A stretch of DNA of 64,000 bases from Thozetella sp. PMI_491 (taxonomy: Eukaryota; Ascomycota; Sordariomycetes; Chaetosphaeriales; Chaetosphaeriaceae), in NCBI GenBank assembly GCA_021432635.1, contig MU270017.1:1428566-1492565 (forward strand). The letters run 5' to 3'. Under the pieces are notes generated by a model. That model was not told the origin of the DNA, made no database searches, and worked only from the letters and a program-made list of their open reading frames with translations. Shown in pieces: positions 49,072 to 59,099 of this stretch. Positions within the stretch are counted from its first letter, which is position 1; each line of letters starts with the position of its first letter. The translations under genes and the position numbers were made by a program.

Positions 49072-50454
49072 CTAGGCGGAACCGGAGCCGGCGTAGTTCT
49101 TGTAGGCAGCAACCTCAAGCTCGTGGTAAAGCTTGATGGTCACCGGATCACCTGGCGGGTCGCAGAGCACGGTGGTGACCAATACACCTGCAAGGCCGGT
49201 TTCTCTGTCAATCCACTGCCTATTGTCAGTTCAACCTCATAGACTCGTACGATGCAATCCGCGCCAGAACTCACCCAGTGGGCGTTCGCGAAACCGCTCC
49301 ACATCATGCTGCCCTTACGCCGCTTGTCCGGAACATCCTCTACATTCACCATACCTCCAAAAGCGAAGTCGGTGGGCAGCCCGGGGGGGAATTCGGGGCA
49401 AAACGCATCGGGCATCCTCCCGACGTAGTCGACCATTCCCTTGCGCTGCCGGTCGTTCAGCTGAGGCGTGAAGAGCAGGTCAGTCGTCTCCTTCTTTAGC
49501 AGCACATCCCCCTTTAGCGTTGCAGCGAGAACCTTGGCGTAGTCGGTGGCGGTCGAGTACAGTCCGGCCCCACCGCTCTCCATCTCGTAATCCGCCGGGA
49601 CCGGCGTCGGGCCTGGAGCCAAACTCCCCTGCGTCGCTTCAGCACGGTAGCCGAAGTCTGCTATGCGCTCCTGCAGGTCAGGCCGCTTGGCAGGATAGAA
49701 AGTGGTATCCTGGAGGCCGAGGGGCTTGAAGATGTGCTCTTCCATATACTCGCTGAGGCGCTGGCCTGTGGCATCTTCGATGACCTGGCCGACCCAGTCG
49801 AGGGAGCTGCCGTACATCCAGCTCTCTCCAGGGGAGAAGAGGAGCGGGTATGTGAAGCCGTCGCGGCTCCAGTTGAGGTTGACGACAGTGCGGCCGGTAT
49901 AGGCTCCCCATTGCATGATTTCAGGCTCTCCCATATCGTAGCCGAAGCCGGTCGTGTGCGTGAGAAGGATGCTGCAAGTCGTGTTAGCCATTAGTTCCTG
50001 TACATGCACATACGGCCGGAGCGCACCGTAAAGAGATGGGATTAGTGTTGTCCTCCAGAATTGGCTTCCCATCCTCTTCAAAGCCTCTGAGGATCTGCAC
50101 CTTGTCGAGAATGGGAATGCGGGCCCGGACGTCGTCGTCGAGCCTGAGCACACCCTTCTCGACAAGCTGCAGGGCGGCCGTCGCTGTCACAAGCTTGGTC
50201 ATGGACGCGATCCATGTTACCGTGTCTTGCCCATAGGGGCGCGAGTCTGGGGCAAACGCCTGGTGTCCGGAGCCGCCCTCGAAGATGGTGCCTGTATCAT
50301 GTGTAAGCGGCCTGCTTCACCCAATATGGTGTTGTATGGGCTATATTGAATCACCATTTCTGTCGAGGAGAATGAAAGAAGCACCAAGGAGTTTGTCCTT
50401 GGTGTCTCCCGCCGTCCCGACATGAGACTGTAGGATCTGGTTCAACCCGTCCAT
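49072..50454 (-). CDS. Beta-lactamase-fold serine hydrolase (class C/EstB-like)
   Basis: Four exons, 50454-50355, 50291-50027, 49971-49275 and 49215-49072, give 401 residues; introns are 63, 55 and 59 bp, each with GTGATT/GTGCGC/GTGAGT donors and CAG acceptors. The protein holds S-x-x-K as SMTK (Ser63, Lys66) and YxS as YGS (Tyr175), followed by the GGAGLYSTATDYAKVL block and a late HWWIDRETGLAGVLVTT strand. These are the landmarks of penicillin-binding-protein-like esterases and class C beta-lactamases. Fungal members act as esterases, transesterases (LovD-like) or lactonases rather than antibiotic resistance enzymes. No signal peptide, so cytosolic. It is convergent with the DUF4863 gene, 156 bp between stops. 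Confidence 0.87.
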
Positions 50455-51989
50455 CTGGGGAAACGGGGTCTCGGGGCGGGGCGTCAGGACTGGTCGTTCG
50501 CAGTCGGGATCTGAGACAGGGCGGGATTCCTTGCAAGCTGGCCTCCCAATTGACGGTAGTACCGGATCTCTGTGCCTGTCGGAGGAGTAATACAAAGGCG
50601 ATCAAGTACTACGAGGAGGAGTTTTATTATAGGGGATTGAATGGTCGAACCACTGAGGGATTCCAGGAGCTGCCCGGGGACTGTGGGGTATAGTCCACGT
50701 CACAGCAGCCGCGGTAAGACGGCGAAGGTAAGGATCATAGAGGCCATTTGGGGGGGGAGGCAAGGGGTTAAACGATGCCTGGTATGCAGACCAAGGACAG
50801 GGATTCGGGAAGCTCCTTGATATGTCGCACCAAGAAATCGTTGGTCACTCTACGATAGTGCAATCATCAGTATTCCGTACTATTTGCCAAAGCCGCCTAG
50901 ATTATGCAGCTATCCTCCTCCACGGACTCCACGGACAAGGGTGACCAAAGAAACCCCGACGGACCGTCCTCATCGTAAGTGGCCCAAACAGCGAACTAAG
51001 CCACAACTCGCGTGCCAGTTGGTAACAAAAGCAATCGATCATCCGATTGGCCCGCTCGCCTATCATTGGTACTGTGTCATCCGCATGAAGGGGGGGGGGG
51101 GGGTCCTTTGTGACCTTTTGTCATCTAGCTCTTGTGGAGAAGATGAAGAAGGTCTAGCGCAGGATGTGCCTAGAAGTTAGAACCCTGCCCAGGGGTAAGA
51201 CACCTGGCGTTTATCCAAAGAACCCAAAGAAAGTGGGAGCAAAATGGGTCACCGGAGTCACCACCGTGCATGCAAGAGCCGGCTACATTCGTATATATCG
51301 CCTAGGTGGGATATGTTCTAGATGGTGATGTCTACGTATTGTTCCGGTATAAGCCCTAATCAGCGGTGGTTCTTGATATCTAATGGATGACATCGGGCCA
51401 AGTGACCATGCACTTAGGGGAATACTGTAAGCATTTTCCGTATCGGGACGTAGTTGTTGTATCTAGCTGGTCTGTTGAGAATTTTCGTGTCTGGCTTGCG
51501 CCCCAATACCTAATAATTAGAATTTCTTGGGCACTAAATCAAAGCTTGCTAAACTCATGCATTCAGCGCATCCTTACAGCCTCCAAAGCTGAGTAGAGAC
51601 CTAGTCAGACCTTTCTACTACCATGTGAATGCCGAATTGAAACGAGCATTAGAAGCTAGTGCAAATACCAATGTCTCACTGTTGAAGTTTAATCACATAA
51701 ATTTAGAGCGCCTTGGGGTCAATGCTCTTAGAAGAGCCAAGAAGACAATTTCTCTTGGAGAGGTTTAATAATTCGCCTCTTTTATGAGCAGCTGGCATGG
51801 CAGAAGGCCCTGCTTGGGCCGACTGCAAGTTGTGATTGGTAATCAACTAGATGTTGCACTCCAAAGATACCAGGCTGACTTTTGAACCCCCCTCCCTCAC
51901 CTTAGACTGGTCTGCCCTTGTTCTCGAGGTCTTGGCTGGGCTAAGACCCTATCTCCCTGCGTCTCCCTAAATCTCACTTTATCGGGCAC
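50455..51989. other. Intergenic: mixed, with one unexplained open stretch
   Basis: About 1.5 kb. It contains the hydrolase promoter, a 14-base G run at 51090-51103 and AT-rich DNA beyond 51300. On the plus strand a 71-codon open stretch without ATG (about 51555-51768) reads SRDLVRPFYYHVNAELKRAL near its middle. It matches nothing I know and may be a gene fragment. Confidence 0.4.
51090..51103. repeat. Poly(G) tract, 14 bases
   Basis: An uninterrupted run of 14 G in intergenic DNA; length may vary or be misread. Confidence 0.7.
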
Positions 51990-52602
51990 TTATTTCTTGG
52001 AAGCAGCCTTGGCAAGGTCGGCCAGGGCGTCCCGACGCTTGAACTTAGCATCTTGAATAACACCTGTGTCGTAGTCAGCAGGATGACAGGTCCAGCGGAG
52101 ATTATAGCGATGAGCTTGGTCAGAGACATACCGGCATCGGCATCGCTAGAGAAGTTTCCCGTCCACTCGATGAATGTGCTTCCTTCCAGGTCGCCCGACG
52201 TTACCGAATAGAGCCGGATGGTGCTGACGACACTTGAGTAGGCTAGCTCCGGCGTTGAGGTGATGATGCTATAGGTGATGAAGTGGTTGATGCTCTGCTA
52301 AGTTGGTTAGCATCGATGCTATCCTGACGGAAAGAGTCCGAAGCCTCGTTCCGCTGCTGGTGGCGGAGGGTGTGTCTGACGCTGTGTTCCTCTTGCTTGA
52401 CCTCCAAGACGGTGCCATCCTTAAAAGTCCACTTGTAGATGCCGGCCTCTTGGTTGGCACCTTTGACTTCCTCGGAAGTTTTGAGGGCCGACCAGAAGTT
52501 GGCAAAGTTCTGCAGCTTGATGTGGTGCCACACATGCGAGAGCGGCGCGCGGATGACGGCGCTCTCCACGACAGAGGTCGAGGTGGGAATGGAGGTCGAC
52601 AT
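51990..52602 (-). CDS. Bet v1-like (SRPBCC) small protein
   Basis: Three exons, 52602-52381, 52294-52132 and 52063-51990, give 152 residues. The N-terminus, STSVVESAVIRAPLSHVWHHIK, is the START-like opening strand and helix of Bet v1/SRPBCC folds. Later blocks are FKDGTVLEVKQEEHS, INHFITYSIITSTPEL and FIEWTGNFSSDADAG, with a closing helix DAKFKRRDALADLAKAA. The second intron is canonical (GTATGT...CACAG). The first needs a GTCAGA donor and a TTAGCAG acceptor (86 bp), weak at the 5' end but giving the natural HSSINHF join. The fold binds hydrophobic ligands or catalyses small-molecule reactions; the role is unknown. The ATG at 52602 is used because the longer frame lacks an ATG start. It lies near the metabolic genes to its left. 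Confidence 0.78.
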
Positions 52603-53748
52603 GGCGTCGCTGGTGAGGCTTGGCGATGATACGAGAGTGCAGCGGCCAGCTGAAGAGATAGAGTGAGATGTAAGTCTTCGGAATGCGAAGACGAAAGCGG
52701 CCACCGGGAAGAGTTTGAAATTTTATGTTAGCTGTAAAGGCAGGTCAAGCTCAGGGTTTGCAGTGGGGAGCCAAACCACCCTACGTCATGCCTCAGTCAT
52801 GGTGTTTCTGCAGATGTGGGGCAGCGAGTAATATGCAGGCAGGACACATCGACAGGTCTAGAACTGCCTGTCGCTTCGGACAAAGAGTGAGGGGATATAG
52901 GCTGCTAAGCCAACTTAGGAAGAGGAAACAAGAGCAACAAGGCTAGCACTGCAGGTTTGTTGCTGCTAACCCCCCACGTGCAAGCCAAGGTCAGACACAA
53001 GTTGGCTTGGCCTTGCACGTCGTCCATGGAACAGCTGCAGTATGTGCCCAAGAAGCAAGCCAAGGTAAAGGAAACAGTTCGCCCATATAATTAAAATGCC
53101 GCCTCACCAACCCTATCCGCATTGCAGCTATCTCTTTTAGAAAGAAATTGCAATCCGTGTAAGGTCCCTTGGGCTACTTGCCTCGAACTTGCACCAGTTG
53201 ACCGGAACAATTTTCAATCGTATATAGCGCCACGCCGACCCTACAACCTCGAAAAGCCTGCGATGCATCTGCCTACAATAAGGTAGGTAAGTCGCGGGGT
53301 GCAACTTTGTCCCGTAAATCCCACTATTTCGGTAGGGGCTCCAGTGATTGAGCCTCGAATCACGGGCCCAGGACCCGCTTAGTCATGCTCCGCTCTTCGA
53401 TTCACAGCCTAGAGTGAATAGGCGGCAGTCGTTCGGTCAGCCTTCGATAAACACACTGACTTCGTCAATACAACTTCTCGCATCTCTCCAAAGCTTTCTA
53501 TCAAGTTCGCTACCTACATAGCTGGTGGTAGCTAGATGAAAGCTGGTAGTAACCTTGAGACCACCCCAGCCAGCCTTGCTCAACACAGACCTTTTCTCCT
53601 CTCGGACCACCTCACAACTCATGACGATCAAGACCCTGGCTCCGCTCACCTCTTTATCTTTTTTTCACAATTGAGAACACCACCTATCCCTTTGTCATTA
53701 CGCAGCACGGGAATCGCATGCCTACTCGCAAAATAAAATGCGGATAAG
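52603..53748. other. Intergenic: divergent promoter region
   Basis: About 1.1 kb upstream of both the leftward Bet v1-like gene and the rightward ankyrin gene. A near-palindromic GCAAGCCAAGG / CCTTGCACGT stretch lies around 52980-53030. No supported ORF. Confidence 0.45.
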
Positions 53749-56700
53749 ATGGAACTTGAAAAGCTGATCTCGGATGCCCTCGCGGCAGCCGAGGCTTTGT
53801 TCAGTACCATCCACATCGGCCTCCAATCATCGCGGCTGTTTATCGAAGGCGACGTGCCTCTTTGCACTCCTTCTTACGTCGAAACAAAGAGTCTACTACG
53901 GCATCTCTGTCTTCTCACTGGGACCCTCAGATCCCTGGGCATGCATGCTCGCACCGTTCCGAACAGCGAGAGAACAGCCGCTGCCCAACAGACGTCTCCA
54001 ACTGTCGATAATGACGGCAACTCCAGGTCACGGCCACGACCTTCGCAAGTCGACCAAAGCGAATCCGAGTTTAACCTCGCGCACCTTCGTAGATGGGTAG
54101 CTGAGCTCAAGGGATTCCACGCCAAGTTTCCTTCGATACCAGCTTCAGGCGACAGCAGCACAGCCCAGGAGAACAGGACGTCTCCAAAGTGGCCAGTCCA
54201 AGTCGGAGAGACGCAGCGAGTATGCGAGTTTGTCACGCAAGCGAACAATTTGGCCACCCAGCTTATCCTCAAGACCGACACCCTTCGGTCGCTTCTCACC
54301 CTGCTTTCGGACTCCCTCGAAAGTCGCCCCGACCCACAGGAGAACACAGCACCGAGGACGCACCTGCGTTCGCTATTTGAAGACGGTAATTTACGTGAGA
54401 TGATCCAAAATGTGCATCCGAAAGCAGATGCCATCGCTGGGACGGCTATATCATGGATCTCGGAACTTGACTCGGACTGTCAAATCAGCGCATCTCAGCT
54501 CTGTAGCGCAGTATCGCTTCATCTTTGCCCAAATGCTCAGTCTCTTACTGAAATTCGACCCATCATGGAGCATCAGCTGTTGCAGATCTGTGGCGAGGTT
54601 CTTCGCACTGACAGGGACGGCAATCTCATGATAGCCTGCAACGAATGGTCCAAGGAGGACATACCCGCCCATCTCCAGATCGACATGGAGAGCCTGGTCC
54701 ATGTATCGCTTCGAATGCTCAACTTTCCAGAGTTTAACGAACCATTGAAGGAAGCCACGATCCTGGAAAAATGCCAAATAGAACGCAGCGGTAAATACCC
54801 GTTGTATCTCTGGGCTTGTCAATATCTACTCGACATCCTGCACCGGATAGATTCGCCTTGGGGCGCAAAGACTCGCCGCCTAGCTTTCCAGCTATTTCCC
54901 CGCGAAAAGTCGAACGCTCTCGCGCAATTCATCCATCAGCTCTACCGCCGCCGCTTCCCCAGTACCTTTGAAGGCTTTGGCGTGGTCAAATACCATGCCA
55001 TAAAGGCACTTTCAGATCTGTTGACAAGCCCGGACTTGTCCACACTTCATTTGGCTGCCTGCCTACATCTGTCGGAAGTCTGCGAGAACCTGATAGGGAG
55101 CGGAGAAGAGGCCGATGGCCCTTCTCCAATCGGCACTCCGCTCTACTGCGCGCTCGTGGGCCCGCGCATCTTAATTCTGATGGGTGAAACCATTAGCATG
55201 CGAGTGGTTAGCGATGATCCCTGGTCTATCAAAGGCATGGAAACAGCCAGGGTCATTAGACGGCAGCTACGTTCCAGCCCGAATGGCGCAACCGGCAGCA
55301 AAGGAGACTTTGCGTCAGTTGTGCTCTTTGCCTGTGCCTGCTCAGAAGATCTGGACTTTTTCAAGTCTGTCATGCCTACTGTGAACAAGGAATTCGACGG
55401 ATTGAGTCTGTACACTTCCTCGATGTGCAGAGCTCTAGAGGATCCGACCTTGACAAATTGGATATCCGCCAGCGGGCTGGATAGGAAGCACTCCCGTTCA
55501 AGGCGTAAATATATCAGCGCCATCTGTGAGCACCTCATTGACGACACGGCATTGGCCATCTTAAAAGATGAATCCCCGGAAACCTCGCGCCTGAGATCCC
55601 TCGAGCGAAGTATATGGCAATTTGCCACCAGTCTGGATCTTTCATGCGCCGATCCAGACTGCCCGCGGCCGTTGAGCACACTGGACGACAACGAGTTCGA
55701 TAAGTTGTTGCTGCAAGCCGTGATGGGGAACGAAGTGCTCCTCCTATCCCTGAAGCGACTGATTCAGGACCCGAGATGCTCATCCTCAATAGAAAGTCAG
55801 GTCAACTTTTACAACGGCGAAACGCTCCTCCACCAAGCTGTAGCGAGGAAGAACGTTGAGCTGCTAGAGTTACTGCTCAAGCATACCAACATATCTCTCT
55901 CCGAAGCGGACCTTGAAGGACAGACAGCAATACATCGTTGCGACAGTCCCCACGTGCTTAGTGTTCTGGTACGTTATGATGCGGACCTGTCAGCGCCTGA
56001 TGACGAAGGGCGGACCCTGTGGCATCTTGCAGCTGCGAACAACGACAGACCGCTCTTGGAGGCCCTCATCCAGTTGGATCCGGCGAAAAATGAAGCTTTG
56101 AGTTTACAGAACAGGCACGGGACAACACCGTTTGCCGAAGCATTTCACTACGTGCGCGAGCTGGTCGACGAGAGGTATTCTGGCAAGCCCCCTGACGAGA
56201 TGGAGAAACACACTGGCTCCATCATGTTGCTCGCAGAACATGTCTACCAAAAGCCCGAGTGCTGGGCGAGCAGCATATCGCTGGTGCATCTTGCCGCTGA
56301 ATGGGGCGTGTCGGAGATTATCGAAAAGCTCTATGCTATTGGATACCGCGCCGGAGAGGACGATGCCGTCGTGAATGGATCATCGCCTTTGCATAGCCTC
56401 AACATGTCGGCTTCAAAGCGGCTTGTAAGGCTCCTGCAGCCCGGCTCGTACATTTATAAGACCAAACCGTCGTTCCCAGTCCTGAACGCAGACCAACTTA
56501 GTCCGGCAGAGACCATCTTTTTCAACTTCAAGCCCAGCATCAACGAAGACGATCGCACGGCGCACCCGTCACATTCCCAGGATCTTGATGAGTTGGCGTA
56601 CACACAACTGCTCAGCATCGAAGTGTTGGAATCTCGCGACAAGGACGGCAAAACTCTCTGGGAAAGGTTCCTAGCCAAAATCTTGGGCTCTCTTTCTCGC

Positions 56701-57984
56701 CGCTCTGAGACGTGGAGAATGATAAGCCGCTCCCTTATTAAAGCCTTGCAGTGCATGTTCGATGCACGTGTGACGGATTTCCACGAGAGAGTCACAAACC
56801 AGTGCGCCTTGATCCCCTTTCTCCCCATTCTCCCCAAGATGATGGTCAACGCAAGGCCCACCGCATCACTGAAAGCCGAGGTGGTGCAGCTAGCAAGACG
56901 CATTGTCGTTCGAACCACCTTACTTCGCAGCGTTGCGCAGCAGACAGAGATCGCTGGATTCCTGACGTGGGCGATCAGTGCTCGGCGCGGCACCGAGCAT
57001 CAGACAGATCGGGACTGCCGCGAAATCTGCATGACGTTGCTGAAGAACGGCGTTTCTGTACACGCGCTCGATGCCACCCAGTTTTCGCCGCTGGTCACAG
57101 CCTGTATCGAACCTTCCATCTCCCGCCGAGATCTGCAGCTCATCTTAGGCTATGTCCGGGCGGACGAGGTGGATAAGGCCAGCCATAATGGATGCACCGC
57201 GCTCGAACTACTTTGTCTCAACGGAGACATCTCGAGATCCAACGGAACACCACTGCCGGATTTCGAGCATCGCATCCAGTCGCTCGTCCGCGCTGGTGCA
57301 GACGTCGATATCCCCACCAGCGACGGTGTCCCGCTCGTGCTCTATCTAGCCAGCGCAAACAGAATGCTGCCGGCGCAGGTGCTCATCGAATGTGGCGCCG
57401 ACGTTGTCTCAGCTCGGTCCGATGACGGACAAGACGTTGCCATCGCTGCCGCCAGGCATGGCAACCTCCAGTTCCTCGAGTGGCTCCGCAAGAGGGCAAT
57501 CCCGGGTTTCGCCTGGGAAAATACATGCACCTTGGAGCGCCGGATCCATGCGAGACGGTCCAGCCGCCACGGCGTGCAGTCCATCTCAGGCTGCACAGGC
57601 CTGCATGTGGCCGCGCTGTACGGCTCCCTGTCCGTTGTCAAGTTTTACTTGACACATCGGTTCGCCGATGCCGACTGTCGCTGCCCGGAGAGGCAGCTGA
57701 CCCCACTGCACTTCGCAGCGCTCGGCGGCCACATGGAGGTGATTGGGCATCTCGCCGCCTCGGGTGCGGACCTGATGGCCAAGGACGTCAACGGCGCCAC
57801 GCCGTTGTTCTATGCTGTGTGGGGCCAGCAGCCGGGAAGCGTGCGGAAGCTCCTTTCGCTGGGCGTGGTCCCAGAGCACACCGACTTCCACTCGCGCACG
57901 CCGCTCTCGGAGGCCATCGAGGACGGCCACTCAGAAGTCCGCAGCTTGCTGGCACAGGCGGTCAGGGCGTCCGGCCTGGCGTGA
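53749..57984 (+). CDS. Large ankyrin-repeat protein, 1411 residues
   Basis: A single uninterrupted exon from the ATG at 53749. The first 680 residues are largely helical with no domain I can name; the start (MELEKLISDALAAAEALFSTIHIGLQSSRLF) is amphipathic. Ankyrin repeats appear at about 690-775 (ETLLHQAVARKNVELLELLL, GQTAIHRCD, GRTLWHLAAANNDRPLLEAL). A second set runs from about 1100 to the end, the clearest being TGLHVAALYGSLSVVKFYL, TPLHFAALGGHMEVIGHLAASGAD and ATPLFYAVW. Ankyrin stacks bind other proteins; no enzymatic or NACHT signature (no Walker A) is seen in the N-terminal half, unlike fungal NLR-type proteins. Localisation and partners are unknown. It is convergent with the histidine-phosphatase gene. 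Intronless length over 4 kb argues it is functional. Confidence 0.85.
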   Translation: MELEKLISDALAAAEALFSTIHIGLQSSRLFIEGDVPLCTPSYVETKSLLRHLCLLTGTLRSLGMHARTVPNSERTAAAQQTSPTVDNDGNSRSRPRPSQVDQSESEFNLAHLRRWVAELKGFHAKFPSIPASGDSSTAQENRTSPKWPVQVGETQRVCEFVTQANNLATQLILKTDTLRSLLTLLSDSLESRPDPQENTAPRTHLRSLFEDGNLREMIQNVHPKADAIAGTAISWISELDSDCQISASQLCSAVSLHLCPNAQSLTEIRPIMEHQLLQICGEVLRTDRDGNLMIACNEWSKEDIPAHLQIDMESLVHVSLRMLNFPEFNEPLKEATILEKCQIERSGKYPLYLWACQYLLDILHRIDSPWGAKTRRLAFQLFPREKSNALAQFIHQLYRRRFPSTFEGFGVVKYHAIKALSDLLTSPDLSTLHLAACLHLSEVCENLIGSGEEADGPSPIGTPLYCALVGPRILILMGETISMRVVSDDPWSIKGMETARVIRRQLRSSPNGATGSKGDFASVVLFACACSEDLDFFKSVMPTVNKEFDGLSLYTSSMCRALEDPTLTNWISASGLDRKHSRSRRKYISAICEHLIDDTALAILKDESPETSRLRSLERSIWQFATSLDLSCADPDCPRPLSTLDDNEFDKLLLQAVMGNEVLLLSLKRLIQDPRCSSSIESQVNFYNGETLLHQAVARKNVELLELLLKHTNISLSEADLEGQTAIHRCDSPHVLSVLVRYDADLSAPDDEGRTLWHLAAANNDRPLLEALIQLDPAKNEALSLQNRHGTTPFAEAFHYVRELVDERYSGKPPDEMEKHTGSIMLLAEHVYQKPECWASSISLVHLAAEWGVSEIIEKLYAIGYRAGEDDAVVNGSSPLHSLNMSASKRLVRLLQPGSYIYKTKPSFPVLNADQLSPAETIFFNFKPSINEDDRTAHPSHSQDLDELAYTQLLSIEVLESRDKDGKTLWERFLAKILGSLSRRSETWRMISRSLIKALQCMFDARVTDFHERVTNQCALIPFLPILPKMMVNARPTASLKAEVVQLARRIVVRTTLLRSVAQQTEIAGFLTWAISARRGTEHQTDRDCREICMTLLKNGVSVHALDATQFSPLVTACIEPSISRRDLQLILGYVRADEVDKASHNGCTALELLCLNGDISRSNGTPLPDFEHRIQSLVRAGADVDIPTSDGVPLVLYLASANRMLPAQVLIECGADVVSARSDDGQDVAIAAARHGNLQFLEWLRKRAIPGFAWENTCTLERRIHARRSSRHGVQSISGCTGLHVAALYGSLSVVKFYLTHRFADADCRCPERQLTPLHFAALGGHMEVIGHLAASGADLMAKDVNGATPLFYAVWGQQPGSVRKLLSLGVVPEHTDFHSRTPLSEAIEDGHSEVRSLLAQAVRASGLA

Positions 57985-59099
57985 GCCAGATACCAGAGGA
58001 TAAGAGAGCTCTGGGAAGGAGACATACGAGCACAGCCCCTACCATAGGTAGAGAACGAATTTGATGAAATCATGAATGACGTGTTGTCTCATGTGTCGTG
58101 ATACCGCCTCTGCCGCTGAATGCAGACATGCGTATAGAGTGACGTTTCAAATACCTGCGCCAAAGAAGGCAGGCGCCGCACACGTCTCGTCATGTGCTCG
58201 TTAGCCCTCGTCGGCCGCGTTCTTCAAGGGACAAAGAAGCTTCTGGGAAGTACTTCCATTCAGGGACCCAGCGAGTGGTACGTCTAAAGCCCGTGATCTT
58301 TGGTCATTCTTACATATGTTTCCACTTGGTTGGCCTCTCTAGCGAATAAAGGACTTGTCTATTCACTAGTAGGTTCGCGTCAGTAGCACTAGTGCACGGT
58401 CATTGAGATAGGAAATGCTGCATTAAACCCCATTCCTTCCAAAACATCGATGTGAGGTTGAATGTTGAGGATGGGGTCCAGACAGATCCTAGGGGAAACG
58501 GGTATAGATATGCAAAGAAAGGGAGCCACCAACACGCCCCAGATTTGGTCATATTACTTGATTTGTTGCCTGCCGCTAGAGAACGGCAATTTTTAGGTGG
58601 CTTGGCTACTGTATCCAAAATAGTAGGTGGTTTAGGTAAGGGAGATAGCCACTTGCCAATGGCACCACTTGTGCTCTGCCACCAAAGACAAAAAACAGGA
58701 ACCTATAGCTGGCAGCAGCACCCATGTTTTTTTCTGCCCCTTCCACCTTAGATTGGGAGGTGTCACTTGAGAGAATTACATATGCGCATATGCAACGCGG
58801 TACAAGAAAAACAGACAGGGCTCAAAGAGGAGGATTCGCTTTTATTTTCGATGCATAGAGCATCTTTTGATGAAGGTGGGGAGCCCGAGACGGCGACACT
58901 ACTGCTGTAGGCATGCCTCGTATTTCCATGCTTTCAGGGTATCACTTCATTAGTCCGGGAGTAGGAGCAGCCATAGCGCCTCTTAGGCATGTCCTAAGCT
59001 ATAGAGGAGAAGCCACCCCCCGATGGCGGGGCGGAAGGCGATGGCGGATGACGTTCCGCGCCGTATGGGTTTAGACAGAATTTATGAGTCTGAGCCCTG
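57985..59099. other. Intergenic: convergent 3' flanks
   Basis: 1.1 kb between convergent stop codons, longer than most convergent gaps here. A 99-codon open frame at 58452-58751 has no recognisable feature. Nothing else is seen. Confidence 0.45.

Noticed and set aside
26076-50454. One large secondary-metabolite cluster from the ABC pump to the hydrolase
   Set aside because: No polyketide, peptide or terpene synthase is present, and an 11-kb gene-poor island separates the parts.
53749-57984. NLR-type (NACHT) immune receptor
   Set aside because: No Walker A or B motif is visible in the N-terminal half.
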